From Saccharomycodes ludwigii (taxonomy: Eukaryota; Ascomycota; Saccharomycetes; Saccharomycodales; Saccharomycodaceae), in assembly GCF_020623625.1 (NCBI RefSeq), contig NC_060202.1:514501-578500 (forward strand): a stretch of 64,000 nt of DNA, read 5' to 3'. Of the stretch, positions 46,830 through 56,479 are shown one piece after another (within the stretch, counting starts at the first letter, position 1; every line of letters begins with the position of its first letter). The notes beneath the pieces are model-generated. The model saw nothing but the letters and a program-made list of their open reading frames with translations, searched no databases and was not told the DNA's origin. The translations under genes and the position numbers were made by a program.

Positions 46830-47876
46830 TCACCAATTATATGTCTCCTTCAATCTTTTTTGCAAATGTTCTAATGCTGTCATTTGGGGAATACTTTTTC
46901 CGTTGCTAGCTTTTTTGACAATATCACTAGGAACAGGTTCCAAAAGAGTGTCAAATTCGGGATGAACAAAAAAGACAATGCTATAACGATCGCTATTCCT
47001 ATTTTCACCTGCTTTAAATTTAACTCTATGAACAGTGCTTTTTAAGATACCTTGAGTCCAGAAATTTAACAAGTCACCAAAATTAATTACCAATGGTGCT
47101 GCCATACCTTCATGACTTGTTTCAATATATGGAACATTGGTCCATTCTGCTGGGTTGTTCCCGTTTAATTGTAATTGCAATCCTTGTTGACCTTGTTTTT
47201 GAAACAACATAGCTAATGCACCATAATCTGTATGTGCACCTGCCCTAATAGATAGGGTTTCTTCATCAAGTGAATCTGCACCGTCAAGATCGGTTCTAAT
47301 CAACGGGTAATGCAACAATCTTAAAGTACTACCATTAGGTTCTTTAGGTCTCAATTTTTCTGTGAAGAAGTTTTTGTTTTCAATATTTAAAGATGCGGCA
47401 ATTAGTCTCATAATTACACGAGCAACTCGGTGTAATCTAACCATTGTGTCAGATAAAATATTTGAATTACTAGGATTTTGGAACAATTGTGGTGTTGGAT
47501 TCGTAATTTCTTCGAAAATATTTTTGTCCTTATAGTATTGAGATTTTGATTGATTAAAGTTGCCGGATTCAAAATCAATATACCCAAAGTTATATGCCTC
47601 TTTAAAATCTTTAATTTTTTGCAAATCCAAATTTTCAGATTTGAAATGGCTGTACCCAATATTAGTTTTTGGATTGATCGAATATTTTAATTTTTCCTCT
47701 TCAGGAGTGTTTGTGAAAAAATCTTCGGAGATTTTAAATAATTTTTCAACTTGAGTTTTTGGTATACCATGCCCATCAATGTATAAGAAACCTTGATTTC
47801 TTGCTGCATCTAATAAATGCTGGGTAATTTCTTGTTCTGGTTTACTAATATCAACAACTGCTAATGGATTGGACAT
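46830..47876 (-). CDS. 2-oxoglutarate/Fe(II) oxygenase, isopenicillin-N-synthase-like
   Basis: 348 residues with the two parts of the family: an N-terminal DIOX_N region (VVDISKPEQEITQHLLDAARNQGFLYIDGHGIP, 7-40) and the catalytic jelly roll. All active-site residues are present: His215-x-Asp217 (GAHTDYGAL), His283 (STVHRV) and the co-substrate pair Arg297/Ser299 (DRYSIVFF). The substrate cannot be told from sequence; fungal members include secondary-metabolism and general oxygenases. It lies between tRNA genes in an LTR-rich stretch, so it is accessory in position, and I do not recall a close S. cerevisiae orthologue. Codon use looks like its neighbours. Confidence 0.88.
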   Translation of the reverse strand: MSNPLAVVDISKPEQEITQHLLDAARNQGFLYIDGHGIPKTQVEKLFKISEDFFTNTPEEEKLKYSINPKTNIGYSHFKSENLDLQKIKDFKEAYNFGYIDFESGNFNQSKSQYYKDKNIFEEITNPTPQLFQNPSNSNILSDTMVRLHRVARVIMRLIAASLNIENKNFFTEKLRPKEPNGSTLRLLHYPLIRTDLDGADSLDEETLSIRAGAHTDYGALAMLFQKQGQQGLQLQLNGNNPAEWTNVPYIETSHEGMAAPLVINFGDLLNFWTQGILKSTVHRVKFKAGENRNSDRYSIVFFVHPEFDTLLEPVPSDIVKKASNGKSIPQMTALEHLQKRLKETYNW

Positions 47877-48453
47877 TTTTTTTTTTGTTTTTTTAATTTT
47901 TTAATTTTTTTATCTCCAAGCTTAGAGTTTTTATTTACAGATCTTTGTTATTCTGTGTATTAACTTTTTTTTGATAACCAAATTATTACAAATATATATA
48001 TATATATATATATAAAATAAAGTATTTAAGAGATTGAACAGAGGGGGGAGGGGAGGGGAATATCTAAGTTTAAATAAGAACCTCAAAAAATAAATAAATA
48101 AATCTAAAGTGAAAATTGTAAAGATTTCTATTATTTTCTCATTGTTATGTAAAAGGAAAAAAAAAAAAAAAGTTCTAATAGTTTCTTTAATTTTTTTTTT
48201 TTTTTTTTTTTTTTTGGGTTTTCAAACTGGTGACAAAACATTATAATAAAAATAGCGCTCGCTTCATTGTACGGAACAGATTACACCGAAAATTGTACAT
48301 AGAGTAAACTTTCTAACTACATGAAATTAACCAATAATGCTGCTGTATTGTTTGCTTTACAAAGTAACACAGCTAAAGCTATTTTAACGTTTAAAGTATT
48401 TTGATCACAAACATTCAAAATATAAAAAAAATAAAAAAAAAAAGTTACAAAAA
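47877..48453. other. Spacer upstream of the oxygenase gene
   Basis: (TA)n at 47993-48014, GGGGGGAGGGGAGGGG at 48042-48058, A-run at 48162 and a T-run at 48192-48215. This is the oxygenase promoter; the G-rich patch contains two AGGGG motifs. No gene is seen. Confidence 0.5.
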
Positions 48454-48581
48454 TGAAACGGACAGGAATTGAACCTGCAACCCTTCGATTGCACTTTTCA
48501 ACGCCATAATGCTGGTGTTTTTGATGCCGAATCCAATTAATATTACTGGAGTCGAAAGCTCTACCATTGAGCCACCGCTTC
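48454..48581 (-). tRNA. tRNA-Trp (CCA) with 56-nt intron
   Basis: 128 nt. The exons are 48546-48581 and 48454-48489; the intron is 48490-48545, one base after the anticodon CCA, as in all yeast tRNA-Trp. TGGA inside the intron can pair with the anticodon region, giving the pre-tRNA helix the splicing endonuclease needs. The intron is longer than the 34 nt of S. cerevisiae. Exons are identical to the copy at 49825. Confidence 0.96.
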
Positions 48582-48593
48582 ATTCTTGGAAGA

Positions 48594-48926
48594 TGTTGTT
48601 ATGTGAAACATACATACCACAATGATGATTCATAAATATAATATAATAATATAAATAATAACAATTAGTTCTTATAAAAACACATATATTATTATTATGG
48701 TTCATAAATACAACACAACAATGAGATTAGTAAAAAGAAGAATGTGAGTTAGAACAATTAAGAAAAGGTATGAAAGGAAAGAATATCCTTTATGATATTA
48801 TTCATGATTGATTTATAGTTTTTAAACAATCTTTATTATATTTAAAGACCGAAATAGAACAAGAAATTAATTACCATAATTCGAACCCGTAATTACTACG
48901 ACTAATCCTGAATTACGCTTACGATA
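48594..48926 (+). mobile_element. Solo LTR remnant, same family as 3860-4280
   Basis: 333 bp from TGTTGTTATGTG to CTTACGATA. Its last 80 bases match 4200-4280 closely. It starts 12 bases upstream of the minus-strand tRNA-Trp. No clear target duplication, so an old or rearranged fossil. Confidence 0.65.
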
Positions 48927-48931
48927 TGAAA

Positions 48932-49264
48932 TGTTCTGAAGTAGATCTGTGATAAACACGATTCGTACGAAATATGGGATAGTCGGTTAATGAAGGACCA
49001 ACCTATAATGACTTGACACTACTGTACCGATATCAAAACAATAATAGAAATAGAAAGAACAAAAAGAAATCATATATAAAGAAATGATTTATTTAAAGAA
49101 ATTGATTATGAAATTAGTTGGAAATATATAAATTATACTTTTATTAGTTAAAAGTATATAAAATATCAAGCAACAAACCATTGCATCTGTCTTAATATAA
49201 GTAGTAAAGTATTAAATCAGTTTACTAACCCTGCTTCACAGTATATCACATTTACGACATAACA
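48932..49264 (+). mobile_element. Solo LTR, same family as 33216-33575
   Basis: 333 bp, TGTTCTGAAGTAGA to ACGACATAACA, with the TATA-like stretch near 49069-49087. The flanks TGAAA and TGAAG are nearly the same and may be its 5-bp duplication. It lies directly against two other LTRs. Confidence 0.7.
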
Positions 49265-49522
49265 TGAAGTGGATGTGTTGCACGATAGTGTGCCATACCA
49301 GCAAAGAATTTATATGTGATGGTTTCATAGGAAACTGAATAATAAACTGAAGTTAATGTGAACCAGAAAAAAAATATATAGACAGAACAAGTAAGTTCAT
49401 GCTAAGGGGCAATTATTGACTATATAGTTCTAAGTAAATATACGTAAAAAAGATAATCAAGAGACCAAGGTATAAAAAGGTATTAAACGGGTTATCCAGG
49501 GAGATATGTTTAAAATAAAACA
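49265..49522 (-). mobile_element. LTR-like remnant, same family as 50073-50341
   Basis: The complement of about 258 bp aligns with 50083-50341 (CTGGATAACCC, GTTCTGTCTATATA, CAGTTTCCTA). Its outer end is disrupted by the neighbouring LTR, so it predates that insertion. Confidence 0.55.
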
Positions 49523-49528
49523 CTCAAT

Positions 49529-49811
49529 TGTCGTAATATGAAACATATATGTAAACTTATATTACAACTAGCACTCATAAACATGATTAGTAATGCATTG
49601 CTAGCTACGAGTAACCAGAACCAGCAACAAAATAAGAACAAAAACAAGAGCAACGAAGGAAAATATCCAGATATATGTTTTCCATGATTGATTTATATTT
49701 TTGAATAGTATTTTATATTTACTTTATATAAAGACCTAAATAGAACAAAAAGTTAATTACTAAACCCAAACCTATAATTATTGCATGTACTCCTAAATTA
49801 TGCTTGCAACA
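49529..49811 (+). mobile_element. Solo LTR remnant, same family as 3860-4280
   Basis: 283 bp from TGTCGTAATATGAAAC to GCTTGCAACA; both ends match the copy at 3860-4280. It ends 13 bases upstream of the plus-strand tRNA-Trp. Shorter than its relative, without a target duplication, so old. Confidence 0.65.
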
Positions 49812-49824
49812 CTTTTCTAAGAAT

Positions 49825-49952
49825 GAAGCGGTGGCTCAATGGTAGAGCTTTCGACTCCAGTAATACTAATTGGATTCGGCATCAAAAACATCAACATTAT
49901 GGCGTTGAAAAGTGCAATCGAAGGGTTGCAGGTTCAATTCCTGTCCGTTTCA
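49825..49952 (+). tRNA. tRNA-Trp (CCA) with 56-nt intron, second copy
   Basis: Exons 49825-49860 and 49917-49952, intron 49861-49916. Exons equal those of the minus-strand copy; the introns differ at three positions. About 45 bp of 3' flank (TTTTTGTAACTTTTT...) and some 5' flank are also alike, so the two genes come from one inverted duplication. Confidence 0.96.
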
Positions 49953-50358
49953 TTTTTGTAACTTTTTTTTTTTTTATTTTTTTTATGTTTTAAATAATAC
50001 AAATTATCAACTGGATATAAATCTATATATTGTTTGTGATATCAGATAGTTAATCACGATCAAATAGTTCAGTGTTTTGTTGCAAACACGTGCCTCTGGA
50101 TAACCCATGCAATACTTTTTTATCTTAATAGTTGTTTGCCTTTTTTTTTTTCATATATTTACTTACAATTATACAATCAATGATTAATTCTCATTATGAA
50201 CCTATTCGTTCTGTCTATATACCTTTTTGGTTTATATTAACATCTTAGTTTACTCTTCAGTTTCCTACGGCATTTCATGATATTCTATCATATAGGGTCA
50301 TTCCATACGAATACTTTACTAATATTTTAGTGTACTTCACAAAAATCCTATCGTTTTT
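49953..50358. other. Spacer tRNA-Trp / tRNA-Asn
   Basis: Mostly the LTR-like block at 50073-50341; the first 120 bp is T-rich terminator and A/T spacer. Confidence 0.5.
50073..50341. mobile_element. LTR-like remnant upstream of tRNA-Asn
   Basis: 269 bp, TGTTTTGTTGCAAAC to TACTTCACA, aligning with 29242-29514, 32975-33210 and the complement of 49265-49522. It ends 17 bases before tRNA-Asn. No target duplication was found, and no coding remnant. Confidence 0.55.
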
Positions 50359-50432
50359 GACTCCATGGCCAAGCTGGTTAAGGCGTGCGACTGTTAATCG
50401 CAAGATCGAGAGTTCAATCCTCTCTGGGGTCG
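50359..50432 (+). tRNA. tRNA-Asn (GTT)
   Basis: 74 nt, GACTCCATGGCCAAGC at the 5' end, anticodon GTT in CTGTTAATC, T arm GAGAGTTCAATCCTCTC. No intron. A CTTTTT terminator follows. Confidence 0.97.
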
Positions 50433-50640
50433 GATACTTTTTATTAAAGGTAAAATCGTACGCATCACCTTCCACGAACAGTATTTTTTTTAATACTGGC
50501 TTTGTAAAATATAAAGGAATGATAAGGATATAAAAGTGTTACATACCAACATACAAAAGACAGAAATATTAAGGGGAAAAAAAAAGAAAAAAGAAAAAAT
50601 AATAAATATATAAATATATAAAATAAAAGATTTATTAGCT

Positions 50641-52380
50641 TCAAATTGCATGATCCCGTTCCAATGAATTTAAACAAGATATAACTGACCAAAATGAGGC
50701 AGCTGTAACACTTTCATGAATTCCAACGCCCCATTCAATGTTACTAGGAACACTGGCATCATTTGATTCCTTTTTATGATTCACCATGGAAATGTAACTG
50801 ACCGCCCGTGACTTTGAATTTTTTCCTAAAGAGTGTTCGCTATAATCATGTACATCTAGGTTAGTTCCGAATTCCTCGTTGATTGCATTAATAAATGAAC
50901 TAATCGGACCATTGCCGCTACCTTTTAGCGATTTTACACAACCATGGATCTCTAATTTAATTTCCAAATCTGTCTTATTTTGAGTATTGTTTCTTTTAAT
51001 ATTGTAGTCAACCAACTTATAATTACATTTTTTCTGTTCAACAAAATAGGTGTTCATAAATAACTCAATCAACTCATTTGATTTTAATTCCCTGGCTTTC
51101 AATTCAGTTTCTTTTTGAACCTTTGTAGAGAAATGTACTTGTAATTTTCTTGGTAAATCTAATTCCAAGTTTTTTAAGATGACCCAAGAACTACCACCTT
51201 TACCAGATTGGGAATTAACCCTAATAATAGCTTCATAGGTTCTTCCTATATCTTGGGGATCTAAGGGTAAATAAGGCATTTTCCAAGGAACAACGCTACT
51301 ATCTGTTTTTTCTTTTTCCTTTTCATACAAAGCGAAGCCCTTTTTAATAGCATCTTGATGGGACCCGCTAAATGCACAGACAACTAGCTGACCACCATAG
51401 GGATGTCTAGCATGGATAGGTATTTTATTGCAACGTTCCACGACATCAATAATAGAATTTATGTCACTGAAATCTAAATTGGGCATAATGCCTTGTGTAT
51501 ACAAATTTAATGCCAATGTAACCAAATCAACATTACCAGTGCGCTCACCATTACCAAATAAGCAGCCTTCAACACGATCAGCGCCGGCCATTTGAGCTAA
51601 TTCGCATGCGGCGACGGCACAGCCGCGGTCATTATGCGGATGTAGAGAGATACATATATTTTCCCTATTCTTAATAGTTTTATGGAAATATTCAACTTGA
51701 TCTGCATAAATATTTGGAGTGGACATTTCCACTGTAGCTGGTAAATTAAAAATAAGTGGTTGGGATGAAGTGTCAGTGCCCCAAGCTTCTTGCACTGCAT
51801 TACATATTTGAACAACGAATTCAGGATCAGTATCACTAAACGTTTCTGGAGAAAATTCTAAAGCCCAGTTATCGTTACCAAATTTTTTAGTTAAATTCTT
51901 AACTAAGGTTGTACACTTGACAGCCTTTGCAATACTTTCAGCTTTGGTCATATCATTAAAGATAACATGTCTAAAACATGCAGAAGTGGCTAAATAGATA
52001 TGGACAATAGCTTTGTGACATCCCTTCAAGGCAGTAATGGTTTTAGTAATTAATTCTTCTCTGCAGGGTGCCAAAACTTGAATAGCTACGTCTCTAGGAA
52101 CATTTTGCACCGCATACTGAGTAAATGCAAAGTCCACTTCGGAAGCGCTTGGAAATGCAACTTCAATTTCTTTATACCCAATATCAATCAATTTTTTCAA
52201 CATGATTTTTTTTTCTTCGAAAGTCATTGGATCTGGTAATGATTGATTGCCATCCCTTAAATCAGTAGCTAACCATCTAGGGGCTTTCGTTATTGTTTTA
52301 CTAGGCCAATCTCTTTGGGATAATTTTACTTTATTTTCAAATGGTTTATACTTTACTGATGGATCTTTATAAAATATCAT
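50641..52380 (-). CDS. LEU4: 2-isopropylmalate synthase, cytosolic-type form
   Basis: 579 residues (S. cerevisiae Leu4 619). It condenses acetyl-CoA with 2-ketoisovalerate, the first committed leucine step. The catalytic TIM barrel begins APRWLATDLRDGNQSLPDPM with the metal-binding Asp, has the HPHNDRGC metal motif and GCLFGNGERTGNVDLV. The C-terminal allosteric domain (about 430-579; SGNGPISSFINAI, EHSLGKNSKSRAVSYI) binds leucine for feedback control. The first Met (MIFYKDPSVKYKPF) falls at the internal start that makes the short Leu4 form in S. cerevisiae. No in-frame ATG is found upstream before a stop, so no mitochondrial presequence is encoded here. Confidence 0.94.
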   Translation of the reverse strand: MIFYKDPSVKYKPFENKVKLSQRDWPSKTITKAPRWLATDLRDGNQSLPDPMTFEEKKIMLKKLIDIGYKEIEVAFPSASEVDFAFTQYAVQNVPRDVAIQVLAPCREELITKTITALKGCHKAIVHIYLATSACFRHVIFNDMTKAESIAKAVKCTTLVKNLTKKFGNDNWALEFSPETFSDTDPEFVVQICNAVQEAWGTDTSSQPLIFNLPATVEMSTPNIYADQVEYFHKTIKNRENICISLHPHNDRGCAVAACELAQMAGADRVEGCLFGNGERTGNVDLVTLALNLYTQGIMPNLDFSDINSIIDVVERCNKIPIHARHPYGGQLVVCAFSGSHQDAIKKGFALYEKEKEKTDSSVVPWKMPYLPLDPQDIGRTYEAIIRVNSQSGKGGSSWVILKNLELDLPRKLQVHFSTKVQKETELKARELKSNELIELFMNTYFVEQKKCNYKLVDYNIKRNNTQNKTDLEIKLEIHGCVKSLKGSGNGPISSFINAINEEFGTNLDVHDYSEHSLGKNSKSRAVSYISMVNHKKESNDASVPSNIEWGVGIHESVTAASFWSVISCLNSLERDHAI

Positions 52381-53325
52381 ATTTTTTTCCTTCCCCTTTT
52401 TTTTTCTTAGGATTATAGATATTAATAGGTGGTGGTGGTGTAATATTAGATTAAATTACCTAGGAAATAATTATGGGATCGATAATTTAATAGCTTAGCA
52501 ATATATTATAAAGAATAATGTTAAAGAAGAATTGATAACTTTCTTTATATACTTTGGAAGATTACAAAAAGGGGGAGGAGGAATTAAAGAAATAAAAATT
52601 AAATCGAATGCTAATTCATATTGTCTATATTGATATTTTTTTTTTTTTTAATGTTTAACTTTTAAAGCTAAGTCATTCAATCTTTAAATGGGAAATGGTA
52701 AAATGGAAATTAGATATTAATATTTTTTATATGTAAATGTCACACACAAAGAATAAATATATTACTCATTGTAACTTTCTCCAATTTTTTTATTTTTCCG
52801 TTTTGATCCAAAAAAGGAAAAGTTAATTCCGAATGGTCGGTATCGCGGCTTTCGGAATGATTTTAAACAAATGTATCATTGTTTACGAAAATAAGTAAAG
52901 AAAAACCAAAAACCAAAAACCAAAATTGCCAATCTTATTTCAAGTCTATCGCTAGCTTGCGGGTTCCAATTCCATATTAATATTTTGTGTTTAACTTTTT
53001 GTTTCACCATTATTTAAAATAATAATAATATCGATTATTATTTTTAATTCTCAACTTTTTACCTAGTTTTTAGTGTTTTGCTCAACTTTATTTTCATTCC
53101 ATTTTTTAAACTAATCCTTTCTCTATTCCTTGTTTCTTTACAAAAACATAAAAAAGAATAATACTAAAGAAGGAAAGTAAATACCAAGCAGGCTCATTTT
53201 TGTGTGTGTTCGTATGTTGGAAATATAAAAACTAATATTTCAATTACATGCTTTTTTTTCTTCTTTTATAAAATTTTTGAAACATCCACCAAATAAATAA
53301 CTAAATAAACACCTGGAAAATAACA
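52381..53325. other. Divergent promoter LEU4 / MPS1
   Basis: 945 bp. A GC-rich inverted repeat at 52826-52858 is the one conspicuous element. A (GTG)n patch sits at 52429-52440, the rest is A/T-rich. No gene is seen. Confidence 0.55.
52826..52858. promoter_or_regulatory. Inverted repeat ATTCCGAA-N17-TTCGGAAT
   Basis: Perfect 8-bp arms around a GC-richer core (TGGTCGGTATCGCGGCT) that holds further CGG/CCG triplets. CCG/CGG half-sites are typical of Zn2Cys6 activators; Leu3 uses CCGGNNCCGG, which is not present as such. The target gene could be LEU4 or MPS1. Confidence 0.4.
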
Positions 53326-54720
53326 ATGAAAAAGCTTCAAAAACAACAAGTGTCTCCATCCTCATATTATTCTACACCACATACCTCTTTAAAGCCAATA
53401 GACGTGTTAAATAAACAACAGGATAGCAATTCAATAGTTGACAAAAGAAGAAGGTTAATATACACAAATAAAAATTCTCCGAATAGAAATATTTCAAGTA
53501 CCACACCAAAAAGTTTTGGGGAAAAAGGAATATTATCAATAACAACACCAAATGCAAATAATAATATACAAAATGGCGATGATGATGATGATGATGATGA
53601 TGATGATCTGGTGGGACCCCCAAAATTAAGTAATTTTGCATCAGAAATACTTTTAAAACCATCTACTAATGAATATGTAAACACTTTGCCCCAGCAAAAT
53701 ATATTACTATCTTCCCCTACCAATACAAATACTACAAACGTTATGACCAAGAATAGACCATCGACTTTAACCAACCATACCATAGTGGAAAAAGGAGATG
53801 ATATCCACAATACTATTAATAAAGGCACTGGATTCCCAGGAAATGAAAGCTTTTCACAATCTCTGTTAGATATTAAAGAAAACCTAAGGAATGAACTAGG
53901 TACTATTGAGGATAATTTTAGCACTAATAATTATAAGTTGAACATTAAAACAATACCCAATGATACCCAAGCTAACATACAGCAGCAATTTACTGCTAGA
54001 CGAAGAAATAGAAGATTTATCTCTACCAGACTGGGATTATTAGGCCCTGCTAAAAGATCTGGTTCACACACGGGATATTTTACAGATGAAAGTGTGGATA
54101 ATGATGAATTTAGCTGCAATAATAATAATAATAATATCAATAAATATCACGATATAGATTTTGGAAACTTGAATCCTTATCAATATTCTAAGTTGCACAA
54201 TATTGCACCAGAGGATTTCCCCATAATTACAAGAATCTATTTTGAAAAGCAAAAAGAACAACTGCATAACATATATAATAATAGCGCTTCCAACATTAAT
54301 ACTGATGTTATTGGTAATAAAATAAAAACGAAAAGAAATTTGACCAATGTAAGGCATGATATGGCACAAATATCATCAAAAAAGGATGATAATAATAAAA
54401 GCATCAACGTTACAACGGACATACAGAGAGAAAGATATGGTTGTAACAGATCTTTTGCATCATCTCTAATTAATATAATTCCAACTAAAGGGGATAATAT
54501 ACGTAGTTCCTCCGTTTTTCACAATAACAATAAAAGCGATAATAACTTTATTCTGAATGAGAATCGAGTAACCACTGCGGATTCTAGAACTTTTATAGAA
54601 CAAGAAAAGAAAAAGTTTTTGGAGGAACAATACTTATCTAACAGCATTAATCATAAAGTCAGTAATAATTGTGATGTAGAAAAACGAAAAATTAGTAGTA
54701 TTTCCGATGTTACACCTTTT

Positions 54721-54754
<34 letters not shown>

Positions 54755-56067
54755 GTGGTAATGACGAAAGAAATGGTATTTTGGAGCCTTATTTACGAGA
54801 ACCATTGTTGGAACTGGAACCTAATGTTATTGAACCTGAATTGAAAAAAACGAAAAAGGTCAAGCATGTTTCTATGGGTAGGGCTTACCAAGGCTCACAA
54901 ATAATCCCATTAAAACCGCCTGCGCTAGATTTATACGCTAACAATAATAAATCTAATGCTTCTATAATAACGAATAACAGCAATGGTAATAGTGTGACGA
55001 ATATTACTGATGCTAGGCTAATTACAACGGTCAATGGGGTGATATACGAAAAAATAGAATTGTTAGGTAAAGGTGGTTCTTCTAAAGTGTACAAAGTTAG
55101 AAAAATCAATACACCTGCTAATAGTAACAAAATTTATGCCTTGAAAAAAGTCATATTTGATGAATTTGACGATAGTAGTGTTCAAGGGTTTAAGGGCGAG
55201 ATTGAATTACTTTGCAATTTAAGAGGTAAATCGCGTGTGGTGCAATTAGTAGATTATGAAATTCAGACCGGTATTTTGTTTGCTATCATGGAATGTGGTG
55301 ATCACGATTTATCCCAAGTGTTACAGAATAGGATCACAATGCCACTTGATGTTGAATTTGTAAGGTATCATTTTAAAGAAATGTTGTATTGTGTTAAACA
55401 AGTTCATGATTCTGATATTGTGCATTCAGACTTAAAACCCGCCAATTTTGTGTTTGTCTGCGGTATTCTTAAAATCATTGATTTTGGTATTGCCAATGAG
55501 GTTCCTGACTATACGGTTAATATTTATAGAGAAACACAAATTGGTACGCCAAATTATATGGCACCTGAAGCCTTAGTTGCAATGGAAAAAGAAAGAAGAG
55601 CTAATGATCAACAAGGTGAAAATGCGACACGCGATGAAGCACAGCCCATCTGGAAAGTAGGGAAACCTTCAGATATATGGTCGTGTGGGTGTATATTATA
55701 TCAAATGGTCTATGGAAAACCACCATATGCCTCATTTCAAGGACAAGAAAGATTACTGGCCATTATGAATCCAAACGTTAAAATAAGTTATCCTGAAAGA
55801 GGATTAGGTGGATGTTTAATTCCAAAAACTATTCTAGAACTGATTAAAATGTGTTTAAGAAGAAATCCTGAACAAAGAGCCACTATTGATGAAATTCTGG
55901 CGACCAGTTTATTTTTAAATCCCGTTGTTGTATCCAAAAACTTTATTAATGATTTAGTTAAAAATGCTGTGCAATTCGGTGTCAACCAACAACATCAAAT
56001 TTCCCCTAACACTATAGATAAATTATCTAACGAGGTTTGGAATAGATTAGAGAATTTAAAATTGTGA
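53326..56067 (+). CDS. MPS1: Dual-specificity kinase Mps1 (spindle checkpoint, SPB duplication)
   Basis: 913 residues (S. cerevisiae 764). The first 560 residues are disordered, Asn/Asp-rich and poorly conserved, with a poly-Asp run at 85-93. The kinase domain spans about 570-865: glycine loop GKGGSSKVYKV, VAIK-type Lys in YALKKV, the Mps1-typical catalytic loop HSDLKPANF (Ser where most kinases have Arg), DFG in KIIDFGIAN, and the activation loop YRETQIGTPNYMAPEAL. It phosphorylates kinetochore Spc105/KNL1 to start checkpoint signalling and acts in spindle pole duplication. It is convergent with ARP2, the same neighbour as in S. cerevisiae. Confidence 0.95.
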
Positions 56068-56320
56068 TATTAACGTAATAAATTTTTCCGAAACATTTGA
56101 CACCAATTTGTTCTGACGTTTATGTATATAGAAGAATTTTGAAATAAAATAAAAATAAATAAATTAAATAATATTAAAAGATTAGGATGTAAGACCATGT
56201 GAAAAGGCTAGACTTAACGCCACACCATATTAATGGAAAAAGAGTGGATATATATATTAATTACTGTTTGTCTTTCCTATTTTATTACAAATTTCCTTTA
56301 CAAGAGAATACAAATAAATG

Positions 56321-56374
<54 letters not shown>

Positions 56375-56479
56375 GGTTATTTTTTCCCTTTGTCTATTTA
56401 ATTATCTTAAAAGAAAGAGAGAGAGAGAGAGAGAGAGGATGGAAAAATTATATAACAATAAAACGAATTATTTATCTAG
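56068..56479. other. Convergent region MPS1 / ARP2 with a 52-base T-run
   Basis: Contains an unbroken run of 52 T at 56322-56373 and (GA)n at 56414-56438. These serve as the joint 3' end region; frames reading through are not genes. Confidence 0.6.
56322..56373. repeat. Poly-T tract, 52 bases
   Basis: Uninterrupted in this sequence. Exact length is uncertain in any assembly because such runs slip. Confidence 0.95.
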
